The notes under the pieces are model-generated. The model was not told where the DNA came from and made no database searches. It worked only from the letters and a program-made list of their open reading frames with translations. DNA of 64,000 nt from Rhodanobacteraceae bacterium. Its GTDB lineage: Bacteria > Pseudomonadota > Gammaproteobacteria > Xanthomonadales > Rhodanobacteraceae. Below are positions 51,982 through 63,166 of this stretch, in pieces. The stretch is taken from the NCBI GenBank assembly GCA_030123585.1, contig CP126120.1, positions 682,001 through 746,000 of the forward strand. Reading direction: 5' to 3'. A program made the translations under genes and the position numbers. How positions within the stretch are numbered: the first letter of the stretch is position 1; each line of letters starts with the position of its first letter.

Positions 51982-52979
51982 AGGCCCTGTCGCACGCACG
52001 CGTCCTGCTGAAGCCACAGGTGATCCTGCCAGTGCTGCTGGCGGCGGCACTGCTGGCGTTCGCCTTCAGCCTCGGCGACGTGGGCAGCGTCATCGCCCGC
52101 GTCGGCAAGCTGCCCATGCACGTGCTTTGGATCTCGCTGGCCGCGGCGGCGTGTTACCTCGCCTGCAAGGCTGCCCAACTGAGACTGATGCTCACCCAGA
52201 TTGACGTGAAGATCCCGGCGCGCCCGTTCTGGCTTGCTTTCGCCGTGGGCGAGCTGACGGTGACGTTGCCGCTGGGCATGTTCTCGCAGAACTGGGTGCT
52301 GTCGGCGGCGCGCCGCGTCCATATCGGCCGCAGCGCAGCCGCGACGGTGATGATGGTACTGGCCGAAGTCGCGGTGGTATTCCTGTTCCTCGCGGTCGTC
52401 GGAATCCCCGCATGGCCCGGCACGCGGCCGCTCGCAGTGGCGTTGCTGGCAGCGGTCGGGTTGCTGCTGCTCGGCTTGCTGTTGTTCGAGCACCACGCGC
52501 GCAAGCTGGTCGCGCGACTGCGCCACCGCTGGGCGCGGCGCGGCGCGGAAGCCGGCCTGGAAATGCTGCGCGGCCTGCGCAAGCTGTCCACGCCGGTGAT
52601 GCTGGCGATCAGCCTTGCGCTGGCCGCGGTGTACCTAGGCGCATTGACGTTCGCGTTCTGGTCCGTCGGACGCGGCATGGGCGTGCACCATCTCGACTAC
52701 CTCACCTCCACGACGATCTACATGTTTTCGCTGGCGGTGATCCTGGTCGGTGCCGGCTTGTTCAGCCAGATCGGCACGGTCGAGCTGCTGGGCATGCTGG
52801 CGGCGCGCACGTGGGGCATCGGCTACACCGACGGATTGGCGCTGATGCTGGGGTTCCGCATCGTGTGGACGGGCGCCATCTGGCTGCTGTGCTTGCCGAT
52901 CGTCGGCATGCTGTGGCGCGAAATGCCCTCGCACGCGCATTCGCCGTCACGCGATCGCGGCAAGAAAGTTTCCGGTTGA
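51975..52979 (+). CDS. HpnL-like membrane protein (LPG-synthase TM-region/AglD family)
   Basis: 334 residues, about eight helices. The family pattern is seen in FWLAFAVGELTVTLPLGMFSQNWVLSAARR and the later GAGLFSQIGTVELLGML. HpnL proteins belong to this family and are thought to help move hopanoids or hopanoid glycolipids across membranes; that role is not proven. It overlaps the acyltransferase gene and ends the operon. Its last 33 bases overlap, tail to tail, the convergent glycosyltransferase gene. Confidence 0.78.
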   Translation: MLKALSHARVLLKPQVILPVLLAAALLAFAFSLGDVGSVIARVGKLPMHVLWISLAAAACYLACKAAQLRLMLTQIDVKIPARPFWLAFAVGELTVTLPLGMFSQNWVLSAARRVHIGRSAAATVMMVLAEVAVVFLFLAVVGIPAWPGTRPLAVALLAAVGLLLLGLLLFEHHARKLVARLRHRWARRGAEAGLEMLRGLRKLSTPVMLAISLALAAVYLGALTFAFWSVGRGMGVHHLDYLTSTTIYMFSLAVILVGAGLFSQIGTVELLGMLAARTWGIGYTDGLALMLGFRIVWTGAIWLLCLPIVGMLWREMPSHAHSPSRDRGKKVSG

Positions 52980-54026
52980 CGCAGAAATATCCATGCGCGG
53001 AATGCCCGTGGCCGCGCGCGCGCGTTCGAGGTCGCGCGGGATGTCGAGGTGCTTCTGTTCGACGGACCACACGTGCCCACATTCGCGGTGGTATTGCGCG
53101 AGGTATTCCTGCTCGCTCTGTCCCGGCGTCGCCACGAACAGGGCCTTGCGGCCCAGCCCCGCGAGTTCCATCAGCGTGGTGTAACCCGAGCGCGTCATCA
53201 CCAGCTTGGCGCGGTTGAGCATCTCGGCCTGGCGTTGGCGATCGAGATAGCCGTACACCATGGCGCCCGCGATTTCGCGGCATTCGCCATCATCGTGCGG
53301 ACGACCCAGCGTCACCACGATGTTGCCGGACAGTTCCGGCAGCGCCTGCAGTACCCGTTCTTCGAGCAAGCCGCGTTGCGGTTCGATGCCGGACACCGAG
53401 AAGAACACGTCGATGTCCTGCGCCACGTCCATGCGTGGCACGCTGGACAAGGGCCCGATGTACACCAGCCGGCCCTCGCCCCAATCGAACGCCGGGTCGT
53501 GCCCGAGCCAGCCCGACAAGCCGCCGCCTTCCGCAACGTCAGGGATCAGCACCTTGCTGAAGCCCTTCAGCAGGTCGCGCTGCCCCCATTCCACGAACCA
53601 CTCGGTGAAGCGGCTGCAGAACGGCACCCGCTGGTGCAGCGAATGGAAAATGCAGTAACTCGGCACCGCCTCGGACCACACTCCCAGCCGGCTGTCCGAC
53701 ACCACACAGTCGAACCTGCGTTCGCGCACCAGCTTTTCGGTGAGCCGGTGCTCGCGCCGGTAGCCCGCGAGCACCCACGGCATCGCCGCGCTCATGCGCA
53801 GGTAGAAGATCACCGGATAGCGGCTGAACGGCGCCGGCGTGTCGCGGAACGGGTAGTACTCGCAGGCATCGCCAAGTTCGGAGCGCAGCAATTGCAGCCC
53901 CGGGCCGGGCGCCATCAACACCGTCACCGCGTCGCCGCGCTCGGCCAGCGCGCGGATCAGACCGAGGCTGCGCGTGGCATGCCCGAGGCCCCAGTGATAG
54001 ACCCCGTACAGGATTCGTCGCCCCAT
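52947..54026 (-). CDS. MurG/UGT-like glycosyltransferase
   Basis: 359 residues, GT-B fold. The N-terminal MGRRILYGVYHWGLGHATRSLGLIRALAERG is the acceptor-binding Rossmann half; the C-terminal half has the donor site TRSGYTTLMELAGLGRKALFVATPGQSEQEYLA. Acceptor unknown; its position at the end of the hopanoid locus invites a link but it is on the opposite strand. I use the ATG at 54026, since the residues before it in the open frame have no family match. Confidence 0.82.
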   Translation of the reverse strand: MGRRILYGVYHWGLGHATRSLGLIRALAERGDAVTVLMAPGPGLQLLRSELGDACEYYPFRDTPAPFSRYPVIFYLRMSAAMPWVLAGYRREHRLTEKLVRERRFDCVVSDSRLGVWSEAVPSYCIFHSLHQRVPFCSRFTEWFVEWGQRDLLKGFSKVLIPDVAEGGGLSGWLGHDPAFDWGEGRLVYIGPLSSVPRMDVAQDIDVFFSVSGIEPQRGLLEERVLQALPELSGNIVVTLGRPHDDGECREIAGAMVYGYLDRQRQAEMLNRAKLVMTRSGYTTLMELAGLGRKALFVATPGQSEQEYLAQYHRECGHVWSVEQKHLDIPRDLERARAATGIPRMDISASTGNFLAAIA

Positions 54027-54119
54027 CCATGCATCCTTTGCCGCACCGGCGCGATCGCGATGCCGGCATGCTGGCAGGGACAACGTCTACGCGGCGCGAA
54101 AGCGCCCGCGCGCACGGCG

Positions 54120-55025
54120 CTACGCGGGACTTTCCGCGGTCGCGGTGCGCGCGACCGGCGCACGCCGCGACAGCCACAGCAGCACGATCCCGACCACGAT
54201 CAGCGGAATCGACTGCACCTGGCCCATGGTCAGCCAGCCGGTGTGCAGCAGGTAGCCGAGTTGCGCGTCGGGCTCGCGGATGAATTCCACCGCGAACCGG
54301 AAGCAGCCGTACAGCAACGCGAACAGGCCCGACACCGCGTAGCGTCGGCGCGGCTTGATCGAGAACACCCACAGCACGGTGAACAACACCACGCCTTCCA
54401 GCAGGAACTCGTACAGCTCGGACGGCTGGCGCGCGTAGGCGTCCAACGCGCCGCTCGAATACAGCGCATGCAGTTCCGCCACCGTCATGTTGCTGAACTT
54501 CGGGTTCTCCTGCAGCGCGTGCGGAAAGATCATCGCCCACGGCAGCGTGCTGAGCTTTCCCCACAGCTCGCCGTTGATGAAATTGCCGAGGCGGCCGAGG
54601 CCGAGGCCGATCGGCACCAGCGGCGCGACGAAATCGACCACGTCGAAGTAATGCGCGACGTCCACGCGATGGCGCCACCACCACCACAAGCTTGCGGCCA
54701 GCACGCCCAACAGGCCGCCGTGGAACGACATGCCGCCGTCCCACACCTTGAACAGTTGCAGCGGATCGGTCCAGATCCAGTCGATCGACTGGTAGGTCAG
54801 CATGTACCAGACGCGCCCGCCGACGATGATGCCCAGCATGCAGTAGAACGCGAGGTCGAGGAACGCGTCGCGATCGACCGCGAGGCGCCCCTTCCGGCGC
54901 CGGTATTCGCCCAGCGCGAGTCCGCCCAGGAAGCCGCCGAGGTACATCAAGCCGTACCAGCGCACCCCGAACGAGAAGATGTGGAAGGCGACGGGGTCGA
55001 TGTCGACGAAAAAGGGATGGGTCAT
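54120..55025 (-). CDS. lgt: Prolipoprotein diacylglyceryl transferase
   Basis: 301 residues, seven helices. Transfers diacylglycerol from phosphatidylglycerol to the lipobox Cys of prolipoproteins. The signature GLGRLGNFINGELWG and the N-terminal GVRWYGLMYLGGF are intact; WDGGMSFHGGLLG holds the catalytic His. The ATG at 55025 is chosen over a longer frame that runs into rlmI and a repeat. Confidence 0.95.
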   Translation of the reverse strand: MTHPFFVDIDPVAFHIFSFGVRWYGLMYLGGFLGGLALGEYRRRKGRLAVDRDAFLDLAFYCMLGIIVGGRVWYMLTYQSIDWIWTDPLQLFKVWDGGMSFHGGLLGVLAASLWWWWRHRVDVAHYFDVVDFVAPLVPIGLGLGRLGNFINGELWGKLSTLPWAMIFPHALQENPKFSNMTVAELHALYSSGALDAYARQPSELYEFLLEGVVLFTVLWVFSIKPRRRYAVSGLFALLYGCFRFAVEFIREPDAQLGYLLHTGWLTMGQVQSIPLIVVGIVLLWLSRRAPVARTATAESPA

Positions 55026-55134
55026 GAGGGGGAATCGAGAATCGGGAATGGGAAATCGCAAGCAGCGATCCGCAATGTTACAGGCGCGCACAGTCCGATT
55101 CCCGATTCCCGATTCACGATTGCCGATTCCCGTT
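55026..55134. repeat. GATTCCCGATTCCC direct/inverted repeat between rlmI and lgt
   Basis: One side has GAATCGAGAATCGGGAATGGG; the other has four tandem variants of CCGATTCCCGATTCACGATTG. The 109-base element fills the gap and can fold into an imperfect hairpin. Such GATTCCC arrays are common between genes in xanthomonads. Confidence 0.7.
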
Positions 55135-56340
55135 CTACCCCGGCAACACGCGACAAATGAACCCCTTGAGGTAATCGGTTTCCGGAATCGCGGGATGCAC
55201 CGGATGGTCGGGCGCCTGCTGCAGCTGCTGCAGCACCTGCACGTTGCGATCCAGGTGCCGCGCGCCCTTCCGCACCGCGTCGAGCAGCGCGGCACGCGGC
55301 ATGTGGTAAGAACACGAACATGTCACCAGGATGCCGTCTCGCGACAACACCTGCATCGCCAGTTCGTTGATGCGACGATACGCTAGCGCGCCCTCCTTCA
55401 GGTCCTTCTTGCGCTTGACGAACGCGGGCGGATCGAGGATCACCACGTCGAAGTGCTCGCGGCGCTCGCGCAATGCCTTCAGGTAATCGAACGCATCCGC
55501 GCGCTCGGCGCGCACGCGCTCCGCGAAGCCATTGCGCGCCGCGTTCTGTTCGATCAATTTCACCGCCGACGCCGAGGCGTCCACGCACACCACTTCCTTC
55601 GCGCCCATCGCCGCCGCGCGCAGGCCCCACGCGCCGAGGTAGGCGAACATGTCCAGCACGCGCCTGCCCTTGACGAACGGCGCGAGGGCGTCGCGGTTCG
55701 CGCGCTGGTCGTAGAACCAGCCGGTCTTCTGGCCGCCGATCGCGTCCACCGCGAATTCGACGCCGCCCTCGCGTATCTTGAGCGCGCCGGGCGGTTCGCC
55801 GAAACCGACGTCGGCATAGGGCATCAAGCCTTCCAGCTCGCGGATGCCGGCGTCGTTCTTCCAGATCAGCGCGCGCGGTTTCAGCACCTTCTTCACCGCC
55901 ATTTCGATCTGCGGCTTCAGACGCTCGATGCCGGCGGTGGTCGCCTGCGCCACGATCACGTCGTCGAAGCGGTCCAGCGTCAACCCCGGCACGCCGTCCG
56001 ATTCGCCGTACAGCAGGCGATAGAACGGTTCGCCGTGCAAACGTTCGCGCAACGCAAGCGCGACTTGGAGGCGATGCGTCAGCAACGACGTGTCCAGCGG
56101 ATACTCCACCCCACGCACGACCAGCCGCGCGCAGATCAACGAATGCGGATTCACGTAGCCGACACCGAGGGGCTTGTCGCGCGCATCCACGACCACGCAC
56201 GCCTCGCCCGGCTCGAACGACGTCAACGGCGAGCGCGCGACATCCACCTCGTTGGCGAACACCCAAAGGTGCCCCGCGCGCAGGCGCGCATCCTCGCCTC
56301 GCTTCAGGTACAGCGCGGGGTATTCGACGGGTTCGCTCAT
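55135..56340 (-). CDS. rlmI: 23S rRNA (cytosine1962-C5)-methyltransferase RlmI
   Basis: 401 residues. An N-terminal PUA domain (YPALYLKRGEDARLRAGHLWVFANEV), then a SAM-dependent methyltransferase: motif I VLDMFAYLGAWGLRAAAMGA, motif IV VILDPPAFVKRKKDL, and catalytic-Cys region VTCSCSYH. GWFYDQRANRDAL is conserved in RlmI. It appears to be monocistronic. Confidence 0.92.
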   Translation of the reverse strand: MSEPVEYPALYLKRGEDARLRAGHLWVFANEVDVARSPLTSFEPGEACVVVDARDKPLGVGYVNPHSLICARLVVRGVEYPLDTSLLTHRLQVALALRERLHGEPFYRLLYGESDGVPGLTLDRFDDVIVAQATTAGIERLKPQIEMAVKKVLKPRALIWKNDAGIRELEGLMPYADVGFGEPPGALKIREGGVEFAVDAIGGQKTGWFYDQRANRDALAPFVKGRRVLDMFAYLGAWGLRAAAMGAKEVVCVDASASAVKLIEQNAARNGFAERVRAERADAFDYLKALRERREHFDVVILDPPAFVKRKKDLKEGALAYRRINELAMQVLSRDGILVTCSCSYHMPRAALLDAVRKGARHLDRNVQVLQQLQQAPDHPVHPAIPETDYLKGFICRVLPG

Positions 56341-56451
56341 GGCGCGCTCCGGGCAGGCAACGTGCCAACATAGCGAGCATTCCCGGCACCGGCAAGCCGA
56401 CCCATGCGATGCATGGCCGGCTCCACATCACCCGCGCTAGCATGGGTCGCC

Positions 56452-58536
<2,085 letters not shown>

Positions 58537-58542
58537 GCACGG

Positions 58543-59034
58543 CTACAACACGACCGGCTCGTCCGGCAATTCGTTGCGCCGGCCGGGGCCCGGCGGCAAG
58601 TACAACTCGAGCAGATTGTGCGTGGCGATGATGCCGTCCAGCGCGCCTTCCTTCCACTGCTCCTTGCGGAATTGCTCGGCCATGAGGCCGATGATCTTGT
58701 CCCACGAACCTTCCGGCACGCGCGCCGTCACGCCGCGGTCGGGAACGATCTCGATGGTGTAGTCGCCGAGCAACACGTAGATCAACACGCCGGTGCGGCG
58801 TTCGGTATCCCAGACCTTGAGGTCACCGAACACGCTTTCGGCGCGCTCACGCACGCGGCGCCCGCCGATCAGGTAGCGGGCCGGCAGGCGCGCCTCGACC
58901 GCGAAGCAGATTTCGCCGTCGTGCTTCGCCTCGCCCGCCGCGATCGCGGCCTGGATTTCCTGCATGGCCGCAGGCGGGAACGCCCGGCTCGCGGGCGCAT
59001 GAAACCAGTGTCGCAGCCAACGCATCGTATCCAT
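58543..59034 (-). CDS. TPM-domain protein, membrane-free
   Basis: 163 residues with the TPM phosphatase-like fold: AAIAAGEAKHDGEICFAVEARLP, then GVLIYVLLGDYTIEIVPDRGVTARVPEGSWDKI. No signal peptide or obvious helix. It is the second TPM gene of a lemA-TPM-TPM set, and its ATG shares a base with the upstream stop (TGATG), so it is coupled. Function unknown. Confidence 0.85.
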   Translation of the reverse strand: MDTMRWLRHWFHAPASRAFPPAAMQEIQAAIAAGEAKHDGEICFAVEARLPARYLIGGRRVRERAESVFGDLKVWDTERRTGVLIYVLLGDYTIEIVPDRGVTARVPEGSWDKIIGLMAEQFRKEQWKEGALDGIIATHNLLELYLPPGPGRRNELPDEPVVL

Positions 59035-59927
59035 CACCAGCTCCCCGAGGCACCGCCGCCGCCGGTGGAACCACCGCCGCCGGAAAATCCGCCGCCACCG
59101 CCAAAACCACCACCGCCCCAGCCACCGCCGCCGAATCCGCCCCAGCCGCCGAAACCGCCACCGCGTGCGAAGGTTCCGCCCGAGCCGCCAACCAACCCGA
59201 CCAACAGGCCGATCACGCCGGCGAAGATCCCCAGCGGCCACAGACCGCTGAACAACCACGCCAGCCCGCCGGTCGCCGCGCCCACCAGCCCCGCGCGGGG
59301 CGCGCGCGGCACGCGTGCAAAGATTCCGCGCGCCCACAGCATCACGAACCACGCGACCATCAGGCCCGTGAACCAGTCCTGGCCGTGCGCCACGCCGCCG
59401 GGATTGCGTTGCGGTTCCTGCATGGGCGGCGGCAGCGGTTCACCATCGATCAACCTGGTGAGCGCGTCGATCGTGTCGTTCAAACCGCCATGGAAATCGT
59501 TAACCCGGAACTTCGGCGACATGTATTCGCGGATGATGCGCGAGGCCGCGGCATCCGGGATCGCGCCTTCGAGCCCGTAACCGGTTTCGATCATCGCGCG
59601 GTGGTCGTCCTTCGCCACCACCACCAGCACGCCGTCATCGACGTTCTTGCGGCCGATCTTCCACTGTTCGAACACGCGCGTGGTGTAGTCGAAGATGTCC
59701 TCGGGCTGGGTGCTCGGCAGCATCAGCACCACCACCTGCGCGCCCTTGCGCTGTTCCAGCGCCGCGAGCTTGGCTTCCAGTTGCTGCGTCTGCTGCGCCG
59801 TGAGCGTGCCGGTGAGGTCGGTGACGCGCGCCTTCAGCGCGGGCACCGCGACGTCGGCGTGCGCGGCAATCGCAAATGCAAGCAGACAAGCTACGAGGAT
59901 GGCGAGCGCGGCAAAGTTGCGGGCCAT
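59034..59927 (-). CDS. TPM-domain protein with Gly-rich C-terminus (YgcG-like)
   Basis: 297 residues. Signal peptide (residues 1-24), periplasmic TPM domain (VTDLTGTLTAQQTQQLEAKLAALEQ; QVVVLMLPSTQPEDIFDYTTRVFEQWKIG; DDGVLVVVAKDDHRAMIETGYGLEG), two membrane helices near residues 180-245, and a tail of about 50 residues made mostly of Gly, Trp, Phe and Ser. LemA is encoded just upstream, the typical pair. The open frame upstream of ATG 59927 is only the repeat element. Confidence 0.87.
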   Translation of the reverse strand: MARNFAALAILVACLLAFAIAAHADVAVPALKARVTDLTGTLTAQQTQQLEAKLAALEQRKGAQVVVLMLPSTQPEDIFDYTTRVFEQWKIGRKNVDDGVLVVVAKDDHRAMIETGYGLEGAIPDAAASRIIREYMSPKFRVNDFHGGLNDTIDALTRLIDGEPLPPPMQEPQRNPGGVAHGQDWFTGLMVAWFVMLWARGIFARVPRAPRAGLVGAATGGLAWLFSGLWPLGIFAGVIGLLVGLVGGSGGTFARGGGFGGWGGFGGGGWGGGGFGGGGGFSGGGGSTGGGGASGSW

Positions 59928-59934
59928 TTCACGC

Positions 59935-60056
59935 TTGAACCCCTCTCCCCCCGGGAGAGGGGCACGGGTGAGGGTTCGTTGCCCCAATAACGTTCGCACG
60001 AGTGCGTACCCTCACCCGGCCTGCGGCCACCCTCTCCCGGAGGGAGAGGGGAAAAA
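59935..60056. repeat. CCCTCTCC...GGAGAGGG palindromic element between lemA and TPM gene (copy 2)
   Basis: Starts CTTGAACCCCTCTCCCCCCG, ends AGGGAGAGGGGAAAAA; about 120 bases with the same layout as 29541-29665, differing mainly in the middle. Here it lies in an intergenic gap, which is the expected location. Confidence 0.85.
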
Positions 60057-60087
60057 CACCGTCGCTCGTGCGGTCTTCACGCTGCGC

Positions 60088-60720
60088 TCAATGCGCGCTC
60101 GACGCCGAAGCGGGCACAGGCGCGGAGGGTGTGCCGAAATCCACCTTGGGCGCGGTCGAGATCGCGGCTTCGTTCTCGACGGTGAAGTTGGGCTTCACCT
60201 TGTAGCCGAACATCTTGGCGGTCAGGTTCACCGGGAAACTGCGGATGTAGCCGTTGTAATCCTGCACCGCCTGCACGTAGCGGTTGCGCGCCACGGTGAT
60301 GCGGTTCTCGGTGCCTTCCAGTTGCGCCTGGAGGTTCTGGAACAGGCCGTCGGCCTTGAGGTTCGGATAGTTCTCCGACACCGCCATCAGCCGCGTCAGC
60401 GCGCTCGACAACTCGCCTTGCGCCGCCTGGTATTTCGCGAGCGACGCCGCATCGTCGGCGTTGACCGTCACCTGCCCCACCTTGGCACGCGCGTCGGTGA
60501 CCTCGCGGAACACCTGCTCCTCGTGTGCGGCATAGCCCTTCACCGTTGCAACCAGATTCGGTACCAGGTCGGCGCGGCGCTGGTACTGGTTGATCACTTC
60601 CGACCACGCGGCCTTGACCGCCTCGTCCTTCCTCTGGATCTGGTTGTAGCCGCAGCCCGACAGCAGGCCGCACGCCAGCAGCAGCACAAGGCCCGCAAGC
60701 AACATACGCATGGGACGCAT
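60088..60720 (-). CDS. lemA: LemA family lipoprotein
   Basis: 210 residues. Signal peptide with lipobox LSGCGYNQIQ. LemA helical core: VKAAWSEVINQYQRRADLVPNLVATVKGYAAHE, then ENYPNLKADGLFQNLQAQLEGTENRI and ARNRYVQAVQDYN, all hallmark blocks. The topology is anchored on the periplasmic side. GGGAG eight bases before the ATG at 60720 settles the start. Heads the lemA-TPM-TPM operon. Confidence 0.92.
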   Translation of the reverse strand: MRPMRMLLAGLVLLLACGLLSGCGYNQIQRKDEAVKAAWSEVINQYQRRADLVPNLVATVKGYAAHEEQVFREVTDARAKVGQVTVNADDAASLAKYQAAQGELSSALTRLMAVSENYPNLKADGLFQNLQAQLEGTENRITVARNRYVQAVQDYNGYIRSFPVNLTAKMFGYKVKPNFTVENEAAISTAPKVDFGTPSAPVPASASSAH

Positions 60721-60793
60721 GACGAACTCTCCCTTGGATCGGTGCGTGGATTGCAGCATGGACCCGCTTTCCGCGCAATGTGGCTGCATGGTG

Positions 60794-61165
60794 TTACAGC
60801 GCTCGTCCGGCCAGGATGATGATCCAGATCACCAGCACGTTCACCATCAGCAGGAACACCGCCGCCGAACCCATGTCCTTGATCCGCCCCGCGACTGCGT
60901 TTCGCTCGGGCCAGATCTTGTCCACCACCGCCTCGATGCCGGAATTCAGCATCTCCGCCGCCGGCACCGGCAACAACGAACCCGCGAGCAGCGCCTTCTC
61001 GATCGCGCCGTGGCCCAGCCACAGGCCGAGCGGAAACAGGATCACGATCAGGATCGCTTCGAGCCGGAACGACGCCTCGATGCGCCAGCCTTCGCGCAGT
61101 CCCTTGAGCGACCAGATCAACGCCTGCCAGATCTGGCGCGGACCGCGATTGACGTTGCTGGGCAT
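60794..61165 (-). CDS. dgkA: Diacylglycerol kinase
   Basis: 123 residues, three membrane helices, the same size as E. coli DgkA. Recycles diacylglycerol to phosphatidate. The key block AEMLNSGIEAVVDKI carries the catalytic Glu residues; EASFRLEAILIVILFPLGLWLG is helix 1. The ATG at 61165 fits the family start. Confidence 0.94.
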   Translation of the reverse strand: MPSNVNRGPRQIWQALIWSLKGLREGWRIEASFRLEAILIVILFPLGLWLGHGAIEKALLAGSLLPVPAAEMLNSGIEAVVDKIWPERNAVAGRIKDMGSAAVFLLMVNVLVIWIIILAGRAL

Positions 61166-61291
61166 GGCCTGGTGTTCCCCGTCGGATGGATGGCTCGGCG
61201 CGGGCGATCCGGCACTTGCCAGCAACCGCGGCCGCGCGCCAGCATACGGCACCCCGACGATCGCCGCGAGCCTCGCGGATCTGGAGCGTGC

Positions 61292-61480
61292 ATGCGAACG
61301 TTGCGCCGCTGGTTGCCGCTGATCCTGTTGGCCCCCTTCATCGCGCTCCTGTGGGTGCCGTTCTACAACCACGCGCAGCCGGCCGTCGCAGGCTTTCCGT
61401 TCTTCTATGTGTGGCAGTTCGCGTGGATCGTGCTGGCGGCGCTGCTGACCTGGATCGTGCATCGCGGGTGGCGTGCATGA
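61292..61480 (+). CDS. DUF3311 small membrane protein
   Basis: 62 residues with two helices (LPLILLAPFIALLWVPFY; FFYVWQFAWIVLAALLTW), the DUF3311 plan. Such proteins are regularly coded just before a sodium:solute symporter and may be an accessory subunit. GGAG lies upstream of the ATG; the stop overlaps the symporter start (ATGA). Confidence 0.87.
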   Translation: MRTLRRWLPLILLAPFIALLWVPFYNHAQPAVAGFPFFYVWQFAWIVLAALLTWIVHRGWRA

Positions 61481-63015
61481 GCGCGACGCATCTCGACAGA
61501 ACCGCGCTCGGCGTATTCGTGTTCTTCTTCGCGCTGGTCACGGTGATGGGGTTCTTCGCCGCGCGCTGGCGGCGCGGCGATCTCAACCATCTGCACGAAT
61601 GGGGATTGGGCGGACGCCGCTTCGGCGCGTTCGTCACGTGGTTCCTGCTGGGCGGCGACCTCTACACCGCCTACACGCTGATCGCGGTGCCGGCGCTGGT
61701 GTACGCGGTCGGCGCCTATGGTTTCTTCGCGATGCCGTACACCGTGTTCGTGTATCCGATCGTGTTCCTGACCATGCCGCGGCTGTGGAACGCGTGCCGC
61801 AAGCACGGCTGGATCACCAGCGCGGATTTCGTGGAAGGCCGCTACGGAAGCCGCGGCCTCGCGCTGGCGGTCGCCATCACCGGCGTGCTCGCGACCATGC
61901 CGTACATCGCGCTGCAACTCGTGGGCCTCGAAAAAGTGTTCGAAGCGATGGGCCTCGGCGCGCTCGGCATCGGCAGGGAAACGCCACTGGTCGTCGCGTT
62001 CGTGATCCTCGCGCTGTACACGTATTCCAGCGGCCTGCGCGCGCCGGCGCTGATCGCGTTCGTGAAGGACGCGATGCTGTACATCACCGTGATCGCGGCG
62101 GTGGTGATCATCCCGGTCAAGCTGGGCGGCTACGGCGCGGTGTTCGCGGCCGCCGAAAAGGCCTTCGCCGCCAAGGGCGGCGACACCGGCATCCTGTTGA
62201 AGCCGGATCAATACTGGTCGTTCGCGACGCTGGCGCTGGGGTCCGCGTTCGCGCTGTTCCTGTACCCGCACGCGACCACCGCGACGTTGAGCGCGTCCGG
62301 CCCCGAAACGATTCGCCGCAACGCGGTGTGGCTGCCCGCGTACAGCGTGATGCTGGGCCTGGTCGCGTTGCTCGGCTACATGGCACTGGCCGCGCACGTG
62401 GACGTGAAGGACGGTTCGATGGCGGTGCCCGCGCTGATCAACGCCAGCTTCCCGCCGTGGTTCACCGGTTTCTGCTTCGCCGCGATCGCACTGGGTGCGC
62501 TGGTGCCGGCAGCGATCATGTCGATCGGCGCGGCCAATCTGTTCACCCGCAACATCTGGCGGCCTTACGTCAATGACCGGTTGAGCAACGCGCAGGAATC
62601 GCGCATCGCCAAGAACATTTCGCTGCTGGTGAAGTTCGGTGCATTGCTCGCCGTGTTGTACCTGCCCACGAAATTCGCGATCGACCTGCAACTGCTGGGC
62701 GGCATCTGGATGCTGCAGATTTTCCCGGCGGTGATCTGCGGCCTGTACACCCGCTGGCTGCGCGCGTCGGCGCTGCTGCTCGGCTGGATCGCGGGCATGG
62801 CGCTGGGCAGCGCGCTGGCGTACCACCAGGGATTGAAGCCGGTGTACACCTTCGTGTTCGGTGACGCGCACTACGGCATCTACATCGGGCTGCTGGCGCT
62901 GGCGGTGAATTTCGTTGTGTCGATCGTCGCGACGCCTTTGGCTGCGATGTTCAAGCGCGAAGCGCCGCATGACCGCACGCAGGCGATCGATTATCACGAT
63001 GCCCTTCCGGATTGA
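61477..63015 (+). CDS. Sodium:solute symporter (SSS family)
   Basis: 512 residues, about 13 helices. SSS features: FLLGGDLYTAYTLIAVP, VLATMPYIALQLVGLEKVFEAMG, and GALVPAAIMSIGAANLFTRNIW (the conserved signature region). Similar proteins with a DUF3311 partner include monocarboxylate permease MctP; the substrate here is not certain. Translationally coupled to the DUF3311 gene. Confidence 0.9.
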   Translation: MSATHLDRTALGVFVFFFALVTVMGFFAARWRRGDLNHLHEWGLGGRRFGAFVTWFLLGGDLYTAYTLIAVPALVYAVGAYGFFAMPYTVFVYPIVFLTMPRLWNACRKHGWITSADFVEGRYGSRGLALAVAITGVLATMPYIALQLVGLEKVFEAMGLGALGIGRETPLVVAFVILALYTYSSGLRAPALIAFVKDAMLYITVIAAVVIIPVKLGGYGAVFAAAEKAFAAKGGDTGILLKPDQYWSFATLALGSAFALFLYPHATTATLSASGPETIRRNAVWLPAYSVMLGLVALLGYMALAAHVDVKDGSMAVPALINASFPPWFTGFCFAAIALGALVPAAIMSIGAANLFTRNIWRPYVNDRLSNAQESRIAKNISLLVKFGALLAVLYLPTKFAIDLQLLGGIWMLQIFPAVICGLYTRWLRASALLLGWIAGMALGSALAYHQGLKPVYTFVFGDAHYGIYIGLLALAVNFVVSIVATPLAAMFKREAPHDRTQAIDYHDALPD

Positions 63016-63048
63016 TGGCACTCTGTGAGTGCAGTGTCGTAGTGTTTT

Positions 63049-63164
63049 GTAGGTTGGCGCTGAGCGCAGCGAAGCCCAACAAGAGTCGCGGCCCCCACCC
63101 GCCTACGATTCGACGGCTGTTGGGCTTCTCCCGGAACAAGTTCCGGGATCAGCCCAACCTACAG
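63049..63164. repeat. TGTAGGTTGG palindromic repeat
   Basis: Opens TGTAGGTTGGCGC...GAAGCCCAAC and closes GTTGGGCTTC...CCCAACCTACA. An inner perfect hairpin CCCGGAACAAGTTCCGGG lies at 63131-63148. It separates two convergent genes and may terminate both. Confidence 0.75.
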
Positions 63165-63166
63165 AA

